DNA of 64,000 bases, taken from NCBI RefSeq assembly GCF_004570875.1, contig NZ_SPQK01000015.1:52889-116888 (forward strand), read 5' to 3'. Position 1 is the first letter of the stretch. Each line of letters begins with the position of its first letter. The notes beneath the pieces are model-generated. The model did no database searches, had not been told where the DNA came from, and saw nothing but the letters and a program-made list of their open reading frames with translations. The stretch is from Blastococcus sp. CT_GayMR16 (GTDB lineage: Bacteria > Actinomycetota > Actinomycetes > Mycobacteriales > Geodermatophilaceae). A program made the position numbers and the translations under genes. Positions 43,674-53,380 of this stretch are shown here, piece by piece.

Positions 43674-44354
43674 CTAGGCGGCGGTGTCGGTGCGTGCGCC
43701 GCTGCCCCCGCTGGGGCCCGCCGCCCGCCGCGCGGCGGCGGCCTTCATCGCCCGGGCGCTGGTCTGGCGCAGGGTGAGGGCGCGGTACACGTAGTCGATC
43801 CCCGTGAGCACCGTGAGGACGACGGCGACGGCCATCAGCCACCAGCGGCCGGAGGCCATCCAGCCCGTCAGCGGCAGGATGTAGAGGCCGATCGCCAGCG
43901 CCTGGACGACGGTCTTCGCCTTCCCGCCGCGGCTGGCCGCGATGACGCCGTGCCGGATGACCCAGAAGCGCAGCACGGTGACGCCGACCTCGCGGACGAG
44001 GATCACCACCGTCACCCACCACGGCAGCAGCTCGAGGATCGACAACGCGATGAGGGCGGTGCCGGTGAGCGCCTTGTCGGCGATCGGGTCGGCCAGCTTG
44101 CCGAACTCGGTCACCTGGCCCGTCCGGCGAGCGATCATCCCGTCGTAGCGGTCGGTGATGATCGCCAGCGCGAAGACCAGCGTCGCCCAGTAGCGGCCGT
44201 TGTCGTCCAGCCCGCCGTCCTGCAGGAGGAGCACGGCGAACACCGGGACGACGGCCAGCCGCAGCACCGTCAGGGCGTTCGGCAGGTTGAGCAGCTTCAC
44301 CGACGACGGGGGCGTGGCAGCCGGGTCCGGGGCGACGTCGGTCATGGCGGTCAC
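43674..44354 (-). CDS. pgsA: CDP-diacylglycerol-glycerol-3-phosphate phosphatidyltransferase-type enzyme
   Basis: A CDP-alcohol phosphotransferase with the complete family motif: Asp68, Asp71, Gly72, Ala75, Arg76, Gly85, Asp89 and Asp93. By context (after rimO, before cinA) it is the PgsA that makes phosphatidylglycerol phosphate in the membrane. The 226-residue protein has several helices and a basic C-terminus. Translation probably starts at the GTG at 44354, which overlaps the rimO stop by 4 nt; ATG 44345 is the alternative. Confidence 0.92.
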   Translation of the reverse strand: MTAMTDVAPDPAATPPSSVKLLNLPNALTVLRLAVVPVFAVLLLQDGGLDDNGRYWATLVFALAIITDRYDGMIARRTGQVTEFGKLADPIADKALTGTALIALSILELLPWWVTVVILVREVGVTVLRFWVIRHGVIAASRGGKAKTVVQALAIGLYILPLTGWMASGRWWLMAVAVVLTVLTGIDYVYRALTLRQTSARAMKAAAARRAAGPSGGSGARTDTAA

Positions 44355-45820
44355 CGCCCGGCCGGAGCCGGGGCCAGGACGGAGGCCCGTGCGAGCAGGT
44401 CGATGCCCTCGGTGCCGACCACCTCGGCGTGCAGGAGCCCGCCGGGGACGGCGTCGACCGGGACGCCGGAGATCGTCGTGGTGCCGTCGGAGTCCGGATC
44501 CTGGTGCGCGGCGTGGCCGAGCCAGACGCCGGGTCCCTCGATGTCGGAGAGGTCCTCGGTGAGCAGGACCTCGACCCGCTCGCCGACGCGGTCCTCGGCA
44601 CGCTGTGCGGTGAGCTCCTCGACCAGGTCGGTCACCCGGCGGACCCGCGCGTCGATCTCGGCCTGGTCGAGCTTGCCGGGCAGACCGATCGCCTCGGTGC
44701 CCTCCTCGTCGGAGTAGCCGAACACCCCCACGGCGTCCAGGCGGCCGGCGGTGAGGAAGCGCTCGAGCTCGGCGACGTCGTCCTCGGTCTCGCCCGGGAA
44801 GCCGAGGATGACGTTGGTCCGGAACCCCGCCGCGGGGGCCAGCGAGCGGGCGCGCTCGATCAGGGCCAGGAAGTCCTCGGTGCCGCCGAACCGGCGCATG
44901 CGACGCAGCAGCGTGGGCGAGGAGTGCTGGAAGGACAGGTCGAAGTAGGGGGCGACCCGCTCGGTGCCCGCGATGACGTCGAGCAGGCCCGGGCGCAGCT
45001 CGGCGGGCTGGAGGTAGGCCACCCGCACGCGCGCGATGCCCTCGACGGCGGCCAGTTGCGGCAGCAGCTTCTCCAGCGAGCGGAGGTCGCCGAGGTCCTT
45101 GCCGTAGGAGGTCGAGTTCTCACTGACCAGCACGAGCTCGGTGACGCCCTGGGATGCCAGCCACTGCGCCTCGCCGAGCACCTCGGCCGGCGGGCGGGAG
45201 ACGAACGCGCCGCGGAAGGTCGGGATGGCGCAGAACGCGCAGCGGCGGTCGCAGCCGGACGCCAGCTTCAGGGCGGCGACCGGGCCGGAGGCCAGGCGCT
45301 TGCGGCGCAGCCAGTCGTGGCCGGGGATGGACGGCGCGTCCGCAGCCGCCGTCGCGGCCGTGCGCTGGACGGGGCTGATCGGCAGCAGGGTGCGCCGGTC
45401 GCGGGGCGTGTGCGGGACGAGCGGACGGCCGGACAGCACGTCGTCGAGCCGGTCGCCGATGGCCCCGTAGTCGTCGAAGCCGAGGACCGTTGCCTCCGGC
45501 AATGCCCCCGCGAGCTCGGAGCCGTAGCGCTCGGCCATGCAGCCGACGGCGACCACGGAGGCCCCGGAGTCGGTGGCGGCGAGGATCGCGTCCACCGAGT
45601 CCTTCTTGGCCGTCTCGATGAAGCCGCAGGTGTTGACTAGGACGGCGTCCGCGTCGTCGGCGTCGTCCACCAGGTCGTAGCCCTCGGCGGCGAGCCGGCC
45701 GGCGAGCTCCTCGGAGTCCACCTCGTTGCGCGCGCACCCGAGGGTGACCATCGCCACCCGCCGTCCCCGGGGGACTGCCCCGTCGGGGACGAGCTGGGCA
45801 GGGCGGGGCACGGGTGTCAC
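44351..45820 (-). CDS. rimO: ribosomal protein S12 methylthiotransferase RimO
   Basis: RimO adds a methylthio group to an aspartate of ribosomal protein S12 by radical SAM chemistry. The 489-residue product has the N-terminal cluster cysteines ([26 protein letters not shown]) and the radical SAM motif CDRRCAFC, with a C-terminal TRAM domain. GTG 45820 is preceded by TACGAT 6 nt upstream, so the message may be leaderless. Its stop is coupled to pgsA. Confidence 0.94.
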   Translation of the reverse strand: MTPVPRPAQLVPDGAVPRGRRVAMVTLGCARNEVDSEELAGRLAAEGYDLVDDADDADAVLVNTCGFIETAKKDSVDAILAATDSGASVVAVGCMAERYGSELAGALPEATVLGFDDYGAIGDRLDDVLSGRPLVPHTPRDRRTLLPISPVQRTAATAAADAPSIPGHDWLRRKRLASGPVAALKLASGCDRRCAFCAIPTFRGAFVSRPPAEVLGEAQWLASQGVTELVLVSENSTSYGKDLGDLRSLEKLLPQLAAVEGIARVRVAYLQPAELRPGLLDVIAGTERVAPYFDLSFQHSSPTLLRRMRRFGGTEDFLALIERARSLAPAAGFRTNVILGFPGETEDDVAELERFLTAGRLDAVGVFGYSDEEGTEAIGLPGKLDQAEIDARVRRVTDLVEELTAQRAEDRVGERVEVLLTEDLSDIEGPGVWLGHAAHQDPDSDGTTTISGVPVDAVPGGLLHAEVVGTEGIDLLARASVLAPAPAGR

Positions 45821-45826
45821 CGGGCC

Positions 45827-45832
45827 ATCGTA
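45827..45832 (-). promoter_or_regulatory. -10 hexamer of leaderless rimO transcript
   Basis: TACGAT on the minus strand, 6 nt before the GTG at 45820. Confidence 0.5.
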
Positions 45833-45878
45833 GTTGCCCGATCCCCTCACGTCGGCCGCTCGAGGGTGTGACCCGCCC

Positions 45879-48374
45879 CTAGGCCTCGGGACCCGGTCCG
45901 CCGCGGAGACTGAACAGCGTGTTCTCGAGCTCGTCGGGCTTGATCAGGACGTCGCGCGCCTTGGATCCCTCGGAGGGACCGACGATGCCACGGCTCTCCA
46001 TCAGGTCCATCAGCCGGCCGGCCTTCGCGAAGCCGACCCGCAGCTTGCGCTGCAGCATCGACGTGGACCCGAACTGGCTGGTCACGATGAGTTCCACGGC
46101 CTGCAGGAGCAGATCGAGGTCGTTGCCGATGTCCTCGTCGACGTCCTTCTTCTCCGCGGCCGCGGCGGTGAAGACCTCTTCCCGGTACTCGGGCTCGGCC
46201 TGCCGCTTGGTGAACTCGACGACCGCCTCGATCTCGGTGTCGGAGACGAAGGCGCCCTGCACGCGGACCGGCTTGCCGGCCCCGATCGGCATGAAGAGGG
46301 CGTCACCCATGCCGATGAGCTTCTCCGCGCCCGGCTGGTCGAGGATGACCCGGCTGTCGGTGAGGCTGGAGGTGGAGAACGCCAGCCGGGACGGCACGTT
46401 GGCCTTGATCAGGCCCGTGACGACGTCGACCGACGGACGCTGGGTGGCCAGCAGGAGGTGGATGCCGGCCGCACGCGCCTTCTGGGTGATGCGGACGATC
46501 GACTCCTCGACGTCGCGCGGGGCGACCATCATCAGGTCGGCGAGCTCGTCGACGATCGTGAGGATGTAGGGGTAGGGCGTGTAGACCCGCTCGCTGCCGG
46601 GCGGGGCGGTGATCTCGCCCTTCTCGACCTTGCGGTTGAAGTCGTCGATGTGCCGCACACCCGTGGACTTCATGTCCTGGTAGCGCTGCTCCATCTCCTC
46701 GACCAGCCAGGCCAGCGCGGTGGCGGCCTTCTTGGGGTCGGTGATGATCGGCGTGATCAGGTGCGGGATGCCGTCGTACGGCGTCAGCTCGACCATCTTC
46801 GGGTCGATCAGGATCATCCGGAGCTGGTCGGGCGTGGCCCGCAGCAGCAGCGAGGTCAGCACCGAGTTGATGCAGCTGGACTTACCGGCACCGGTCGCGC
46901 CGGCCACCAGCAGGTGCGGCATCTTGGCGAGGTTGGCGACGACGAAGCCGCCCTCGATGTCCTTGCCGAGGCCGACCAGCATCGGGTGCGGGTCCTGCTT
47001 GGCCGCCGTCGAGCGCATGACGTCGCCGAGGCTGACGGTCTCGCGGTCGGTGTTGGGCACCTCGATGCCGACGGCGGACTTGCCGGGGATCGGGGCCAGG
47101 ATGCGGATGTTGTCGTTGGCGACGGCGTAGGCCAGGTTGCGGGTCAGCGCGGTGATCTTCTCGACCTTCACCGCGGGGCCGAGCTCCACCTCGTAGCGGG
47201 TGACCGTGGGCCCACGGGTGAAGCCGGTGACGGCCGCGTCGATGTTGAACTGCTCGAGGACGCCGGTGATCGCCTCGATGGCCACGTCGTTGGACTTCGA
47301 GCGCGCCCGCGGGGGGGTACCCGGCCGCAGCACGGTCAGCGAGGGCAGCACGTAGTTGCCCGCGACCGGCTGGATGGTCAGCTGCTGCGGCTCGTCGATC
47401 GGCGGCAGGTCCTCCGGCGGGTTGGTCCGGTCGACCACCGGCGGGCGCAGCGACGTGTGCACCGGCGGGGTGATGATCGCGACGTCGACGGCGGCGTCGG
47501 CGGCGCCGAGGTCGATCGGGCCGGTCGTGAGCAGGTCCTCCGACAGCGACTTGCGGCCGAACCGCCGCCCCTTCGGCGGCGCCTCCTCGTCGTCCGCTTC
47601 CTCGTCGTCGTACTCGTCGTCGTCGTACTCGTCGTAGTCGTCGCGGCCCAGCAGCCGGTCGGTGAGCTCGCGCAGCCGCTCGGGGATCTGGTGGACCGGG
47701 GTGGCCGTGATGACCAGCAGTCCGAAGAAGGCCAGCAGAGCCAGCAGGCTGACGGTGACGATCGCGCCGATTCCCGCGCTCAGCGGGGTGCCGACGGCCC
47801 AGCCGAGCAGACCGCCCGAGCCCGGGATGCCGGCCTCCGGGTCGGCGCCGTCGCCGACGATCTGGGCGATGCCCAGCACCGACGCGACGGTGCACACCCA
47901 GCCGATGACCAGCCGACCGCGCGCCTCGGGCCGGGGGCCACGGCGCAGCAGCCGCAGTGCGACGAAGAACAGGACGACCGGCGCGACCATGACCAGCGAG
48001 CCGATGATCCAGCGCACGCCCTGGGCCAGGCCCGCCCCGACGGGACCGATGCCGTTGCTCCAGGCGGCCGCGCCGATCACGATCGCCAGCCCGAGCACGG
48101 CCAGGCCGACACCGTCCCTGCGGTGCTCGGGGGCCAGGGGCTCGGCCTCCTCCGGGCGCGCGACCGACCGGGCCAGGCCGCCGGCGCCGCGGGCGAGCAG
48201 GTTCCAGCCGCCGGCGACGATCCCGAAGAGACCGGGCGACTTCTTCTTCTTGGCGGCGGGACGACGGTTTCCGGTGGAGCGCTTCGCGGCCGGCCGCTTC
48301 TTGCTCGCAGCCGTCGAACCGGAGCGCCCCCGGGAGGACGCCGGCCGTCGCGTCGACGTGGAGCGGGCAGGCAT
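45879..48374 (-). CDS. ftsK: DNA translocase FtsK
   Basis: FtsK pumps chromosomal DNA through the division septum. The 831-residue protein has a basic N-terminus (about 1-45), four membrane helices (about 90-225), an acidic linker ([20 protein letters not shown], about 250), and the motor with Walker [12 protein letters not shown], Walker B-type [11 protein letters not shown] and the C-terminal gamma winged helix ([13 protein letters not shown] onwards, [23 protein letters not shown]). The ATG at 48374 is preceded by TACCGT at 7 nt, so the start is probably leaderless. The gene is followed by rimO-pgsA. Confidence 0.95.
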   Translation of the reverse strand: MPARSTSTRRPASSRGRSGSTAASKKRPAAKRSTGNRRPAAKKKKSPGLFGIVAGGWNLLARGAGGLARSVARPEEAEPLAPEHRRDGVGLAVLGLAIVIGAAAWSNGIGPVGAGLAQGVRWIIGSLVMVAPVVLFFVALRLLRRGPRPEARGRLVIGWVCTVASVLGIAQIVGDGADPEAGIPGSGGLLGWAVGTPLSAGIGAIVTVSLLALLAFFGLLVITATPVHQIPERLRELTDRLLGRDDYDEYDDDEYDDEEADDEEAPPKGRRFGRKSLSEDLLTTGPIDLGAADAAVDVAIITPPVHTSLRPPVVDRTNPPEDLPPIDEPQQLTIQPVAGNYVLPSLTVLRPGTPPRARSKSNDVAIEAITGVLEQFNIDAAVTGFTRGPTVTRYEVELGPAVKVEKITALTRNLAYAVANDNIRILAPIPGKSAVGIEVPNTDRETVSLGDVMRSTAAKQDPHPMLVGLGKDIEGGFVVANLAKMPHLLVAGATGAGKSSCINSVLTSLLLRATPDQLRMILIDPKMVELTPYDGIPHLITPIITDPKKAATALAWLVEEMEQRYQDMKSTGVRHIDDFNRKVEKGEITAPPGSERVYTPYPYILTIVDELADLMMVAPRDVEESIVRITQKARAAGIHLLLATQRPSVDVVTGLIKANVPSRLAFSTSSLTDSRVILDQPGAEKLIGMGDALFMPIGAGKPVRVQGAFVSDTEIEAVVEFTKRQAEPEYREEVFTAAAAEKKDVDEDIGNDLDLLLQAVELIVTSQFGSTSMLQRKLRVGFAKAGRLMDLMESRGIVGPSEGSKARDVLIKPDELENTLFSLRGGPGPEA

Positions 48375-48381
48375 GCGTCGG

Positions 48382-48387
48382 ACGGTA
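48382..48387 (-). promoter_or_regulatory. -10 hexamer of leaderless ftsK transcript
   Basis: TACCGT on the minus strand, 7 nt before the ATG at 48374. Confidence 0.5.
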
Positions 48388-48450
48388 ATCGCCCGAGGCC
48401 TGCGGATCGGGCAGGCCGAGGCTCGTGTCCCGCGCCGGACGTAGGGGCCC

Positions 48451-48456
48451 TAACGT
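48451..48456 (+). promoter_or_regulatory. -10 hexamer of leaderless S9 peptidase transcript
   Basis: TAACGT, 7 nt before the ATG at 48464. Confidence 0.55.
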
Positions 48457-48463
48457 CACAGAC

Positions 48464-50416
48464 ATGACTTCTGCGTCCCCGACGGGCAGCTGGACGACCC
48501 CGATCACCTCGGAGCGCGTGGTCCGGGCCGCCGCCCGCCTCGGCGAGGTGATCATCGACCGGGACGACGTCTGGTGGTCGGAGTCACGGCCCGCCGAGGG
48601 CGGCCGGTCGGTGATCGTCCGGCGCGCGGCCGACGGCACCGTGACCGACGTCCTGCCCGCACCGTGGAATTCCCGCACCCGCGTGCACGAGTACGGCGGC
48701 GGCGCCTGGACGGTGTCGGACGGGACGCTCTGGTTCGCCGAGTTCAGCGACCAGCGGCTGTACCGACTGGACCCGGGCAGCGACACCCCGGTGCCGGTGA
48801 CCCCGGAGCCCGAGGTGCCCGCCGGGCTGCGGCACGCCGACGTCCGCGTCGTGCCCGGCGGACTGCTCGCCGTCCGCGAGACGCACGCCGAGGGAGACCG
48901 GCCGGCCGAGGTCGTCAACGAACTCGTCCGCGTCGGTCCCGACGGCACCGAGGTGCTCGTCTCCGGTCCCGACTTCGTCTCCGATGCGCGCCTCTCCCCC
49001 GACGGCACGACGCTGGCCTGGCTGCAGTGGAACCACCCGGACATGCCCTGGGACGCCGCCCAGCTGGTGATCCGGGCCGACGACGGCACCGAGACGGTGG
49101 TCGCCGGCGGCGCGGGCGAGTCCGTCGTCCAGCCGACCTGGGACGCCGACGGCAGCCTGTGGTTCCTCAGCGACCGCACGAACTTCTGGTCGCTGTACCG
49201 ACGGGCGCCCGGCGGGGAGATCCAGCTGGTGCTGGACGCGGGCAGCGACATCGCCGGCCCCCAGTGGGTGTTCGGGCAGAGCCGCTACGCGCTGCTGGCC
49301 GACGGCCGGATCGTGCTCGCCTACGGCCGCGCCGGCGCCGACCGGCTCGCCGTTCTGGAGATCGGGAAGCCGCTGCGGGACCTGGCGCTGCCCTACGCCG
49401 CCTACCGCTACGTGACCGTGCAGGGCACGTCGGTCGTCTGCGTGGCGGGCGGCCCGGCGCACGAACCGGTGGTGCTGCGGGTCGACGTCGACGGCGGGGA
49501 GCCGGAGGTGCTCCGCCCGGCCCGCGAGCTCGGCCTGGATCCCACGTGGTTCGCGCAGCCGGAGCACGTGACGTTCCCGACCGAGGACCGCGGCACCGGG
49601 ATCGACGTCGCGCACGCGCTGGTCTACCCGCCGACCAACCCCGGGGCGGCCGCGCCCGAGGGCGACCTGCCGCCGCTGATCGTGTTCGTGCACGGCGGTC
49701 CGACCGCGAGCGCCGTCCCGGTGCTGAACGTGGAGGTCCAGTACTGGACCTCCCGCGGCTTCTGCGTGGCCGACGTGGACTACCGCGGCTCGACCGGCTA
49801 CGGCCGCCGCTACCGCGACGCGCTGCAGGGCCGGTGGGGCGTCCTCGACCTGGACGACGTCGTCGCGTGCGCCCGGCACCTCGCCGACAGCGGCCGGGTG
49901 GATCCGGCCCGCATGGCGATCAGCGGCGGTTCGGCCGGTGGCTACACGACGCTGGCCGCGCTGACGATGCGCCCGGGCGTCTTCACCGCCGGCGCCAGCC
50001 ACTACGGCGTCGCGGACCTCGCGGCGCTCGCCGCCGAGACGCACAAGTTCGAGTCGCGGTACCTCGACGGCCTGGTCGCGCCCCGTGACTCAGATGCAGG
50101 GCCGTCGGGCGCCGACGTCTACGCCGAGCGGTCGCCCATCAACCACGTGGACGCCCTCGGCACCCCGCTCGCGGTGTTCCAGGGCGACGAGGACGAGGTG
50201 GTGCCGCCGGACCAGGCCGAGGCCATCGTCGCGGCGCTGCGGGAGAAGGGCGTGCCGCACGCCTACCTGCTGTTCCCCGGCGAGCAGCACGGCTTCCGGA
50301 AGGCGGAGAACATCCGCGCGGCCCTGGACGGCGAACTGTCGTTCTACGCCCAGGTGTGGGGCTTCGACCTGCCGGCAGACGAGGGCATCACCCCGATCGA
50401 GGTGGTTACCAGGTGA
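48464..50416 (+). CDS. S9-family prolyl oligopeptidase-type serine peptidase
   Basis: A 650-residue cytoplasmic peptidase with an N-terminal beta-propeller (about 1-370, WD40-like strands such as LWFAEFSDQRLYRLD and SLWFLSDRTNFWSLYR) and a C-terminal alpha/beta hydrolase domain. The nucleophile is Ser490 in GGSAGG, the oxyanion segment is FVHGGPT and the His is in PGEQHGF. Such enzymes cleave short peptides (dipeptidyl- or acylaminoacyl-peptidase type). Start ATG 48464 is preceded by TAACGT. Its 3' end overlaps the converging gene by 11 bp. Confidence 0.92.
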   Translation: MTSASPTGSWTTPITSERVVRAAARLGEVIIDRDDVWWSESRPAEGGRSVIVRRAADGTVTDVLPAPWNSRTRVHEYGGGAWTVSDGTLWFAEFSDQRLYRLDPGSDTPVPVTPEPEVPAGLRHADVRVVPGGLLAVRETHAEGDRPAEVVNELVRVGPDGTEVLVSGPDFVSDARLSPDGTTLAWLQWNHPDMPWDAAQLVIRADDGTETVVAGGAGESVVQPTWDADGSLWFLSDRTNFWSLYRRAPGGEIQLVLDAGSDIAGPQWVFGQSRYALLADGRIVLAYGRAGADRLAVLEIGKPLRDLALPYAAYRYVTVQGTSVVCVAGGPAHEPVVLRVDVDGGEPEVLRPARELGLDPTWFAQPEHVTFPTEDRGTGIDVAHALVYPPTNPGAAAPEGDLPPLIVFVHGGPTASAVPVLNVEVQYWTSRGFCVADVDYRGSTGYGRRYRDALQGRWGVLDLDDVVACARHLADSGRVDPARMAISGGSAGGYTTLAALTMRPGVFTAGASHYGVADLAALAAETHKFESRYLDGLVAPRDSDAGPSGADVYAERSPINHVDALGTPLAVFQGDEDEVVPPDQAEAIVAALREKGVPHAYLLFPGEQHGFRKAENIRAALDGELSFYAQVWGFDLPADEGITPIEVVTR

Positions 50417-53171
50417 GCCGGGCCGACGCCCAGGAGATCCGCTCGACGTAGTCGACCCGGACGGTGTGCGTGCCGGCGGTCATCGTCCGGGTGGCTCGCG
50501 TCGTCCCGGGCGTGCTCCAGCGGTCGATGATCAGCACCCCGTCCACCCAGACGCGCACTCCGTCGTCGGTGGCCGCCGTGAAGGTCCGGCTGCCGGCCGG
50601 GAACGTGAAGCTGCCGGTCCAGCGGGCGGAGAAGAAGTCGACGGGCAGGCCGGTCGGCCCGCTGTTGCCCCAGGTGCGGTCCAGCGGCGCGGCCTCGCAC
50701 GCGGTCCGGACGGCGGTTCCGGCGAGCGTGGAGTTCGGGAAGTACTCCGCCCTGTACTGCCCCGCCGGGCAGCCGGTCGCTCCGGCGAAGGTGGCCGTGT
50801 AGGTACGCGCGGTCGACGCCTGCGTGACGTTGTGCGAGGCGGCGCCACCGTCGGACCACCGGCTGAACGCGTACGTAGCCCCGGACAGGGTCTGCGGGGA
50901 CGGCGCCGCGAGGGTGGCCGTCGAGCCCGCGATCACCGTGGTGGTGAACGGCGTCGTCGCGGTCCGTGAACCGAACGCCAGCGACAGGCCGCTCGGCTCG
51001 GAGGCGACGGTGACGGGCACGGTCCGCGGATCCAGCCGGCGGGTGACCGTCGTCGTCCGGCCGCTGGAGTCCCGGGCGGTCAGCCGCAGGTCGAGATAGG
51101 CGGGGTACTCGTGGTCGGGCGCCGTGATCGAGGCCCCGGACACCCCGGTCCAGGTCTGCAGCGAATGCGCGTGGCAGGCCGCGGGACAGTGCTGCAGCAC
51201 CATCTCCCAGGTCAGGGCGCCGGCCGGCAGAGCGCCGTCCTCGGGATCGGTCGCCGACCCGCTGAAGGCGATCGGCGTGCCGACCTGCCAGGTCGTGCCG
51301 GTCGCCGGTGCGGTGATCTGGGGCTGGGGCGGGGACCCGCCCGCGGTCCAGCTCAGCCGCGCGACCGCCGAGCCGGCCGCCTCGTAGTACTGGACCCGCA
51401 CCGTGTGCGACCCCGCCGTCAGGGCCCGGGAGGCCGTGAAGGTCGTCGCGGCCTGCGCCCGCCACTGGTCGATGAGCAGCACGTCGTCCACCCACACGCG
51501 GATGCCGTCGTCGCTCACCGCGGTGAACGTGTACGTGCCCGCGGTCGGGAAGTCGAAGGCACCCGTCCAGCGGGCGGAGAAGTTGTCGGCCCCGAGCCCG
51601 GGTGGGCCACCCGCGCCCCACTGGTGGTCGAGCGTCGATTCGCACGCGGTGACGGCGGGGGTGCCGGCCAGGGTGGTGTTCGGGAAGTACTCCGCCCGGT
51701 ACTGGCCGGCCGGGCACGACACCGGGCCGGTGCCGGTGTACACGATGCGCCGGACGGTGCCCCCGTTGAAGTCCGCGTAGAAGACCTCCCCGGCCGGGGA
51801 CAGTTCGAGGTCCACGGGTCCCGCGGCGCCGGACACGAACGACGTCACCTGAGCCGGGTCGGGCAGGCCGTTGGCTCCCTTCGGCACGACCCAGATGCAG
51901 TTGCGGGCGTAGTCGGAGAAGAACAGCGCGCCGTCGTACGCGGCCGGGTACGGGCCGCCTGCGTAGAACTGGAAGGAGAGGCCCGAGATCGATGCCCCGC
52001 CCGCGGTGGCACACGTGTCCGAGGGGCTCAGTTTCTGCCCGTGCGGGTAGACGAAGTAGGGCTTGGCGTCGCCGCCCTGGGCATAGAGGTCCTCGCAGAT
52101 CTTCAGGTCGGCCGAGTCGAAGGTGCTCGTCCGGCCGTTCCCCTCCAAACACGGCCAGCCGAAGTTGGAAACGGGCTGGCCGGGGAGCGGGAGACGGTTG
52201 ATCTCCTCCCAGGTCACGAATCCGACGTCGCCCACCCAGACCTCGTCGGTGCCGGGGCGCAGGACCATGCGGAACGGGTTCCGCATGCCGTGGGCCACGA
52301 TCCGCGCGGCGTTCGGGTCCGCAGCGCCGGCGTTCGGGTTGCCCGGCGCGGCATTGCCGGTGGCCGGGTCCACCCGGATGACCGTGCCGTCCAGCGACAC
52401 CGGATCGCCGGCGGTCCGCAGGTCCTGCGCGCGCAGCGAGCCGCCCTCGGCCGAGGGCGGGCTCATGACGCCGTTCACCGCACCGGGGTCGCCGCACGGG
52501 TTCACGGGCGCGCCGTCCTGGCCGTAGTCGGTGAACTCGAAGCTGGCGCCGTCCCCCGCCGAGGCGTACAGGGCCCCGTCCCGGCCGAACACCAGGTCAC
52601 CGGTGCTGTGGCTCGGGTACTGCTGGCACCAGTCGTGGACGAGGTCCGTCTTGACCGTCGTCGTCCCGGTGAGGGTGAGCCGGACCAGCTTGGAGCTCAC
52701 CACGCAGCCGTCGCTCGTCGCGCCGGGCGGGTCGGGGCACGGGTCGCTGTCGGTGTCCGCCGTGCCCCACGTGGGCACCCTGCCGCCGGGAACCGGAACG
52801 ATCGGACCGTCGAACGTGTACAGGGCGTAGAGGTAGGGCTGCTGAGGGAAGCCGGGGTCGATCGCCAGGCCCAGCAGGCCGCGGTCCCAGAAGTTGTGCA
52901 CCTCGGTGCGCAGGTCGGCGACCTGGGTCGCGGTCGTGTCGGCGACCGAGTCGTACATCTGGATCGTGCCGCGCTTCTCGGCGACGAAGACCCGGCCGTC
53001 AGGGGCGAAGCGGATCGCCGTCGGATTCACCAGCCCGCTGAACGCGGTGACCTCGGTGAACCCCGCCGGCAGGGCGGCGGCCGCCGGTGCGGCGGCGGAG
53101 ATCACCGCGGCCGTCGACAGCACGAGCACGAGCACCGCCGAGGCGACGAGGCTTCGCCGTGCTTGGGTCAT
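50406..53171 (-). CDS. secreted sugar dehydrogenase-type propeller protein with two PA14 domains
   Basis: A 921-residue exported protein with a signal peptide (VLVLVLSTAAVISAAAPAAA). Residues about 35-480 are a glucose/sorbosone dehydrogenase-type PQQ propeller (NPTAIRFAPDGRVFVAEKRG, GLLGLAIDPGFP, HGMRNPFRMVLRPGTDEVWVGDVG). Then come PA14 domain 1 (about 488-620), an Ig-like part (about 630-720), a short beta region, and PA14 domain 2 (about 790-921). The two PA14 copies share CPAGQYRAEYFPN and FSARWTG, so they arose by duplication. PA14 usually binds glycans. Likely a carbohydrate-oxidising or -binding exoprotein; substrate unknown. Confidence 0.87.
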   Translation of the reverse strand: MTQARRSLVASAVLVLVLSTAAVISAAAPAAAALPAGFTEVTAFSGLVNPTAIRFAPDGRVFVAEKRGTIQMYDSVADTTATQVADLRTEVHNFWDRGLLGLAIDPGFPQQPYLYALYTFDGPIVPVPGGRVPTWGTADTDSDPCPDPPGATSDGCVVSSKLVRLTLTGTTTVKTDLVHDWCQQYPSHSTGDLVFGRDGALYASAGDGASFEFTDYGQDGAPVNPCGDPGAVNGVMSPPSAEGGSLRAQDLRTAGDPVSLDGTVIRVDPATGNAAPGNPNAGAADPNAARIVAHGMRNPFRMVLRPGTDEVWVGDVGFVTWEEINRLPLPGQPVSNFGWPCLEGNGRTSTFDSADLKICEDLYAQGGDAKPYFVYPHGQKLSPSDTCATAGGASISGLSFQFYAGGPYPAAYDGALFFSDYARNCIWVVPKGANGLPDPAQVTSFVSGAAGPVDLELSPAGEVFYADFNGGTVRRIVYTGTGPVSCPAGQYRAEYFPNTTLAGTPAVTACESTLDHQWGAGGPPGLGADNFSARWTGAFDFPTAGTYTFTAVSDDGIRVWVDDVLLIDQWRAQAATTFTASRALTAGSHTVRVQYYEAAGSAVARLSWTAGGSPPQPQITAPATGTTWQVGTPIAFSGSATDPEDGALPAGALTWEMVLQHCPAACHAHSLQTWTGVSGASITAPDHEYPAYLDLRLTARDSSGRTTTVTRRLDPRTVPVTVASEPSGLSLAFGSRTATTPFTTTVIAGSTATLAAPSPQTLSGATYAFSRWSDGGAASHNVTQASTARTYTATFAGATGCPAGQYRAEYFPNSTLAGTAVRTACEAAPLDRTWGNSGPTGLPVDFFSARWTGSFTFPAGSRTFTAATDDGVRVWVDGVLIIDRWSTPGTTRATRTMTAGTHTVRVDYVERISWASARLTW

Positions 53172-53270
53172 CGCTGGTCCCTGGGTCGGCGGAGCGCCGC
53201 ATCTGGCGTGCGGAAGCTAGCCCGACCAGGCCGTTCGCGGGACGGTTCCGGGCGCGGCGTCCCGGCCCGC

Positions 53271-53380
53271 TCAGCAGCGGATCACCTCGTGACCTCCAGA
53301 GACCGGCCCGCTCCTGTCGATCGCGAAGGCGCACACGGTGTGCACCCCGGGCGAGACGTCCGCCGCGTAGGACGACCCGC
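53271..53380 (-). pseudogene. C-terminal remnant of a secreted-protein gene
   Basis: On the minus strand this stretch encodes a protein-like tail (SSYAADVSPGVHTVCAFAIDR to HEVIRC then stop) matching the end of the small beta domain found at the C-terminus of many actinobacterial exoproteins (GTHTVCVYAIN pattern). Upstream the frame enters rnj in another frame, so no start or body remains. Probably what is left of a deleted neighbour of the PA14 protein. Confidence 0.5.

Noticed and set aside
47585..47650. Repeated TCGTCGTC tract as a DNA repeat element
   Set aside because: It is simply the coding sequence for the acidic Asp/Glu linker of FtsK.
45834..48467. An 877-codon plus-strand open frame opposite ftsK
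   Set aside because: Antisense shadow of ftsK; composition is dominated by Asp/Arg/Gly/Val and no domain is visible.
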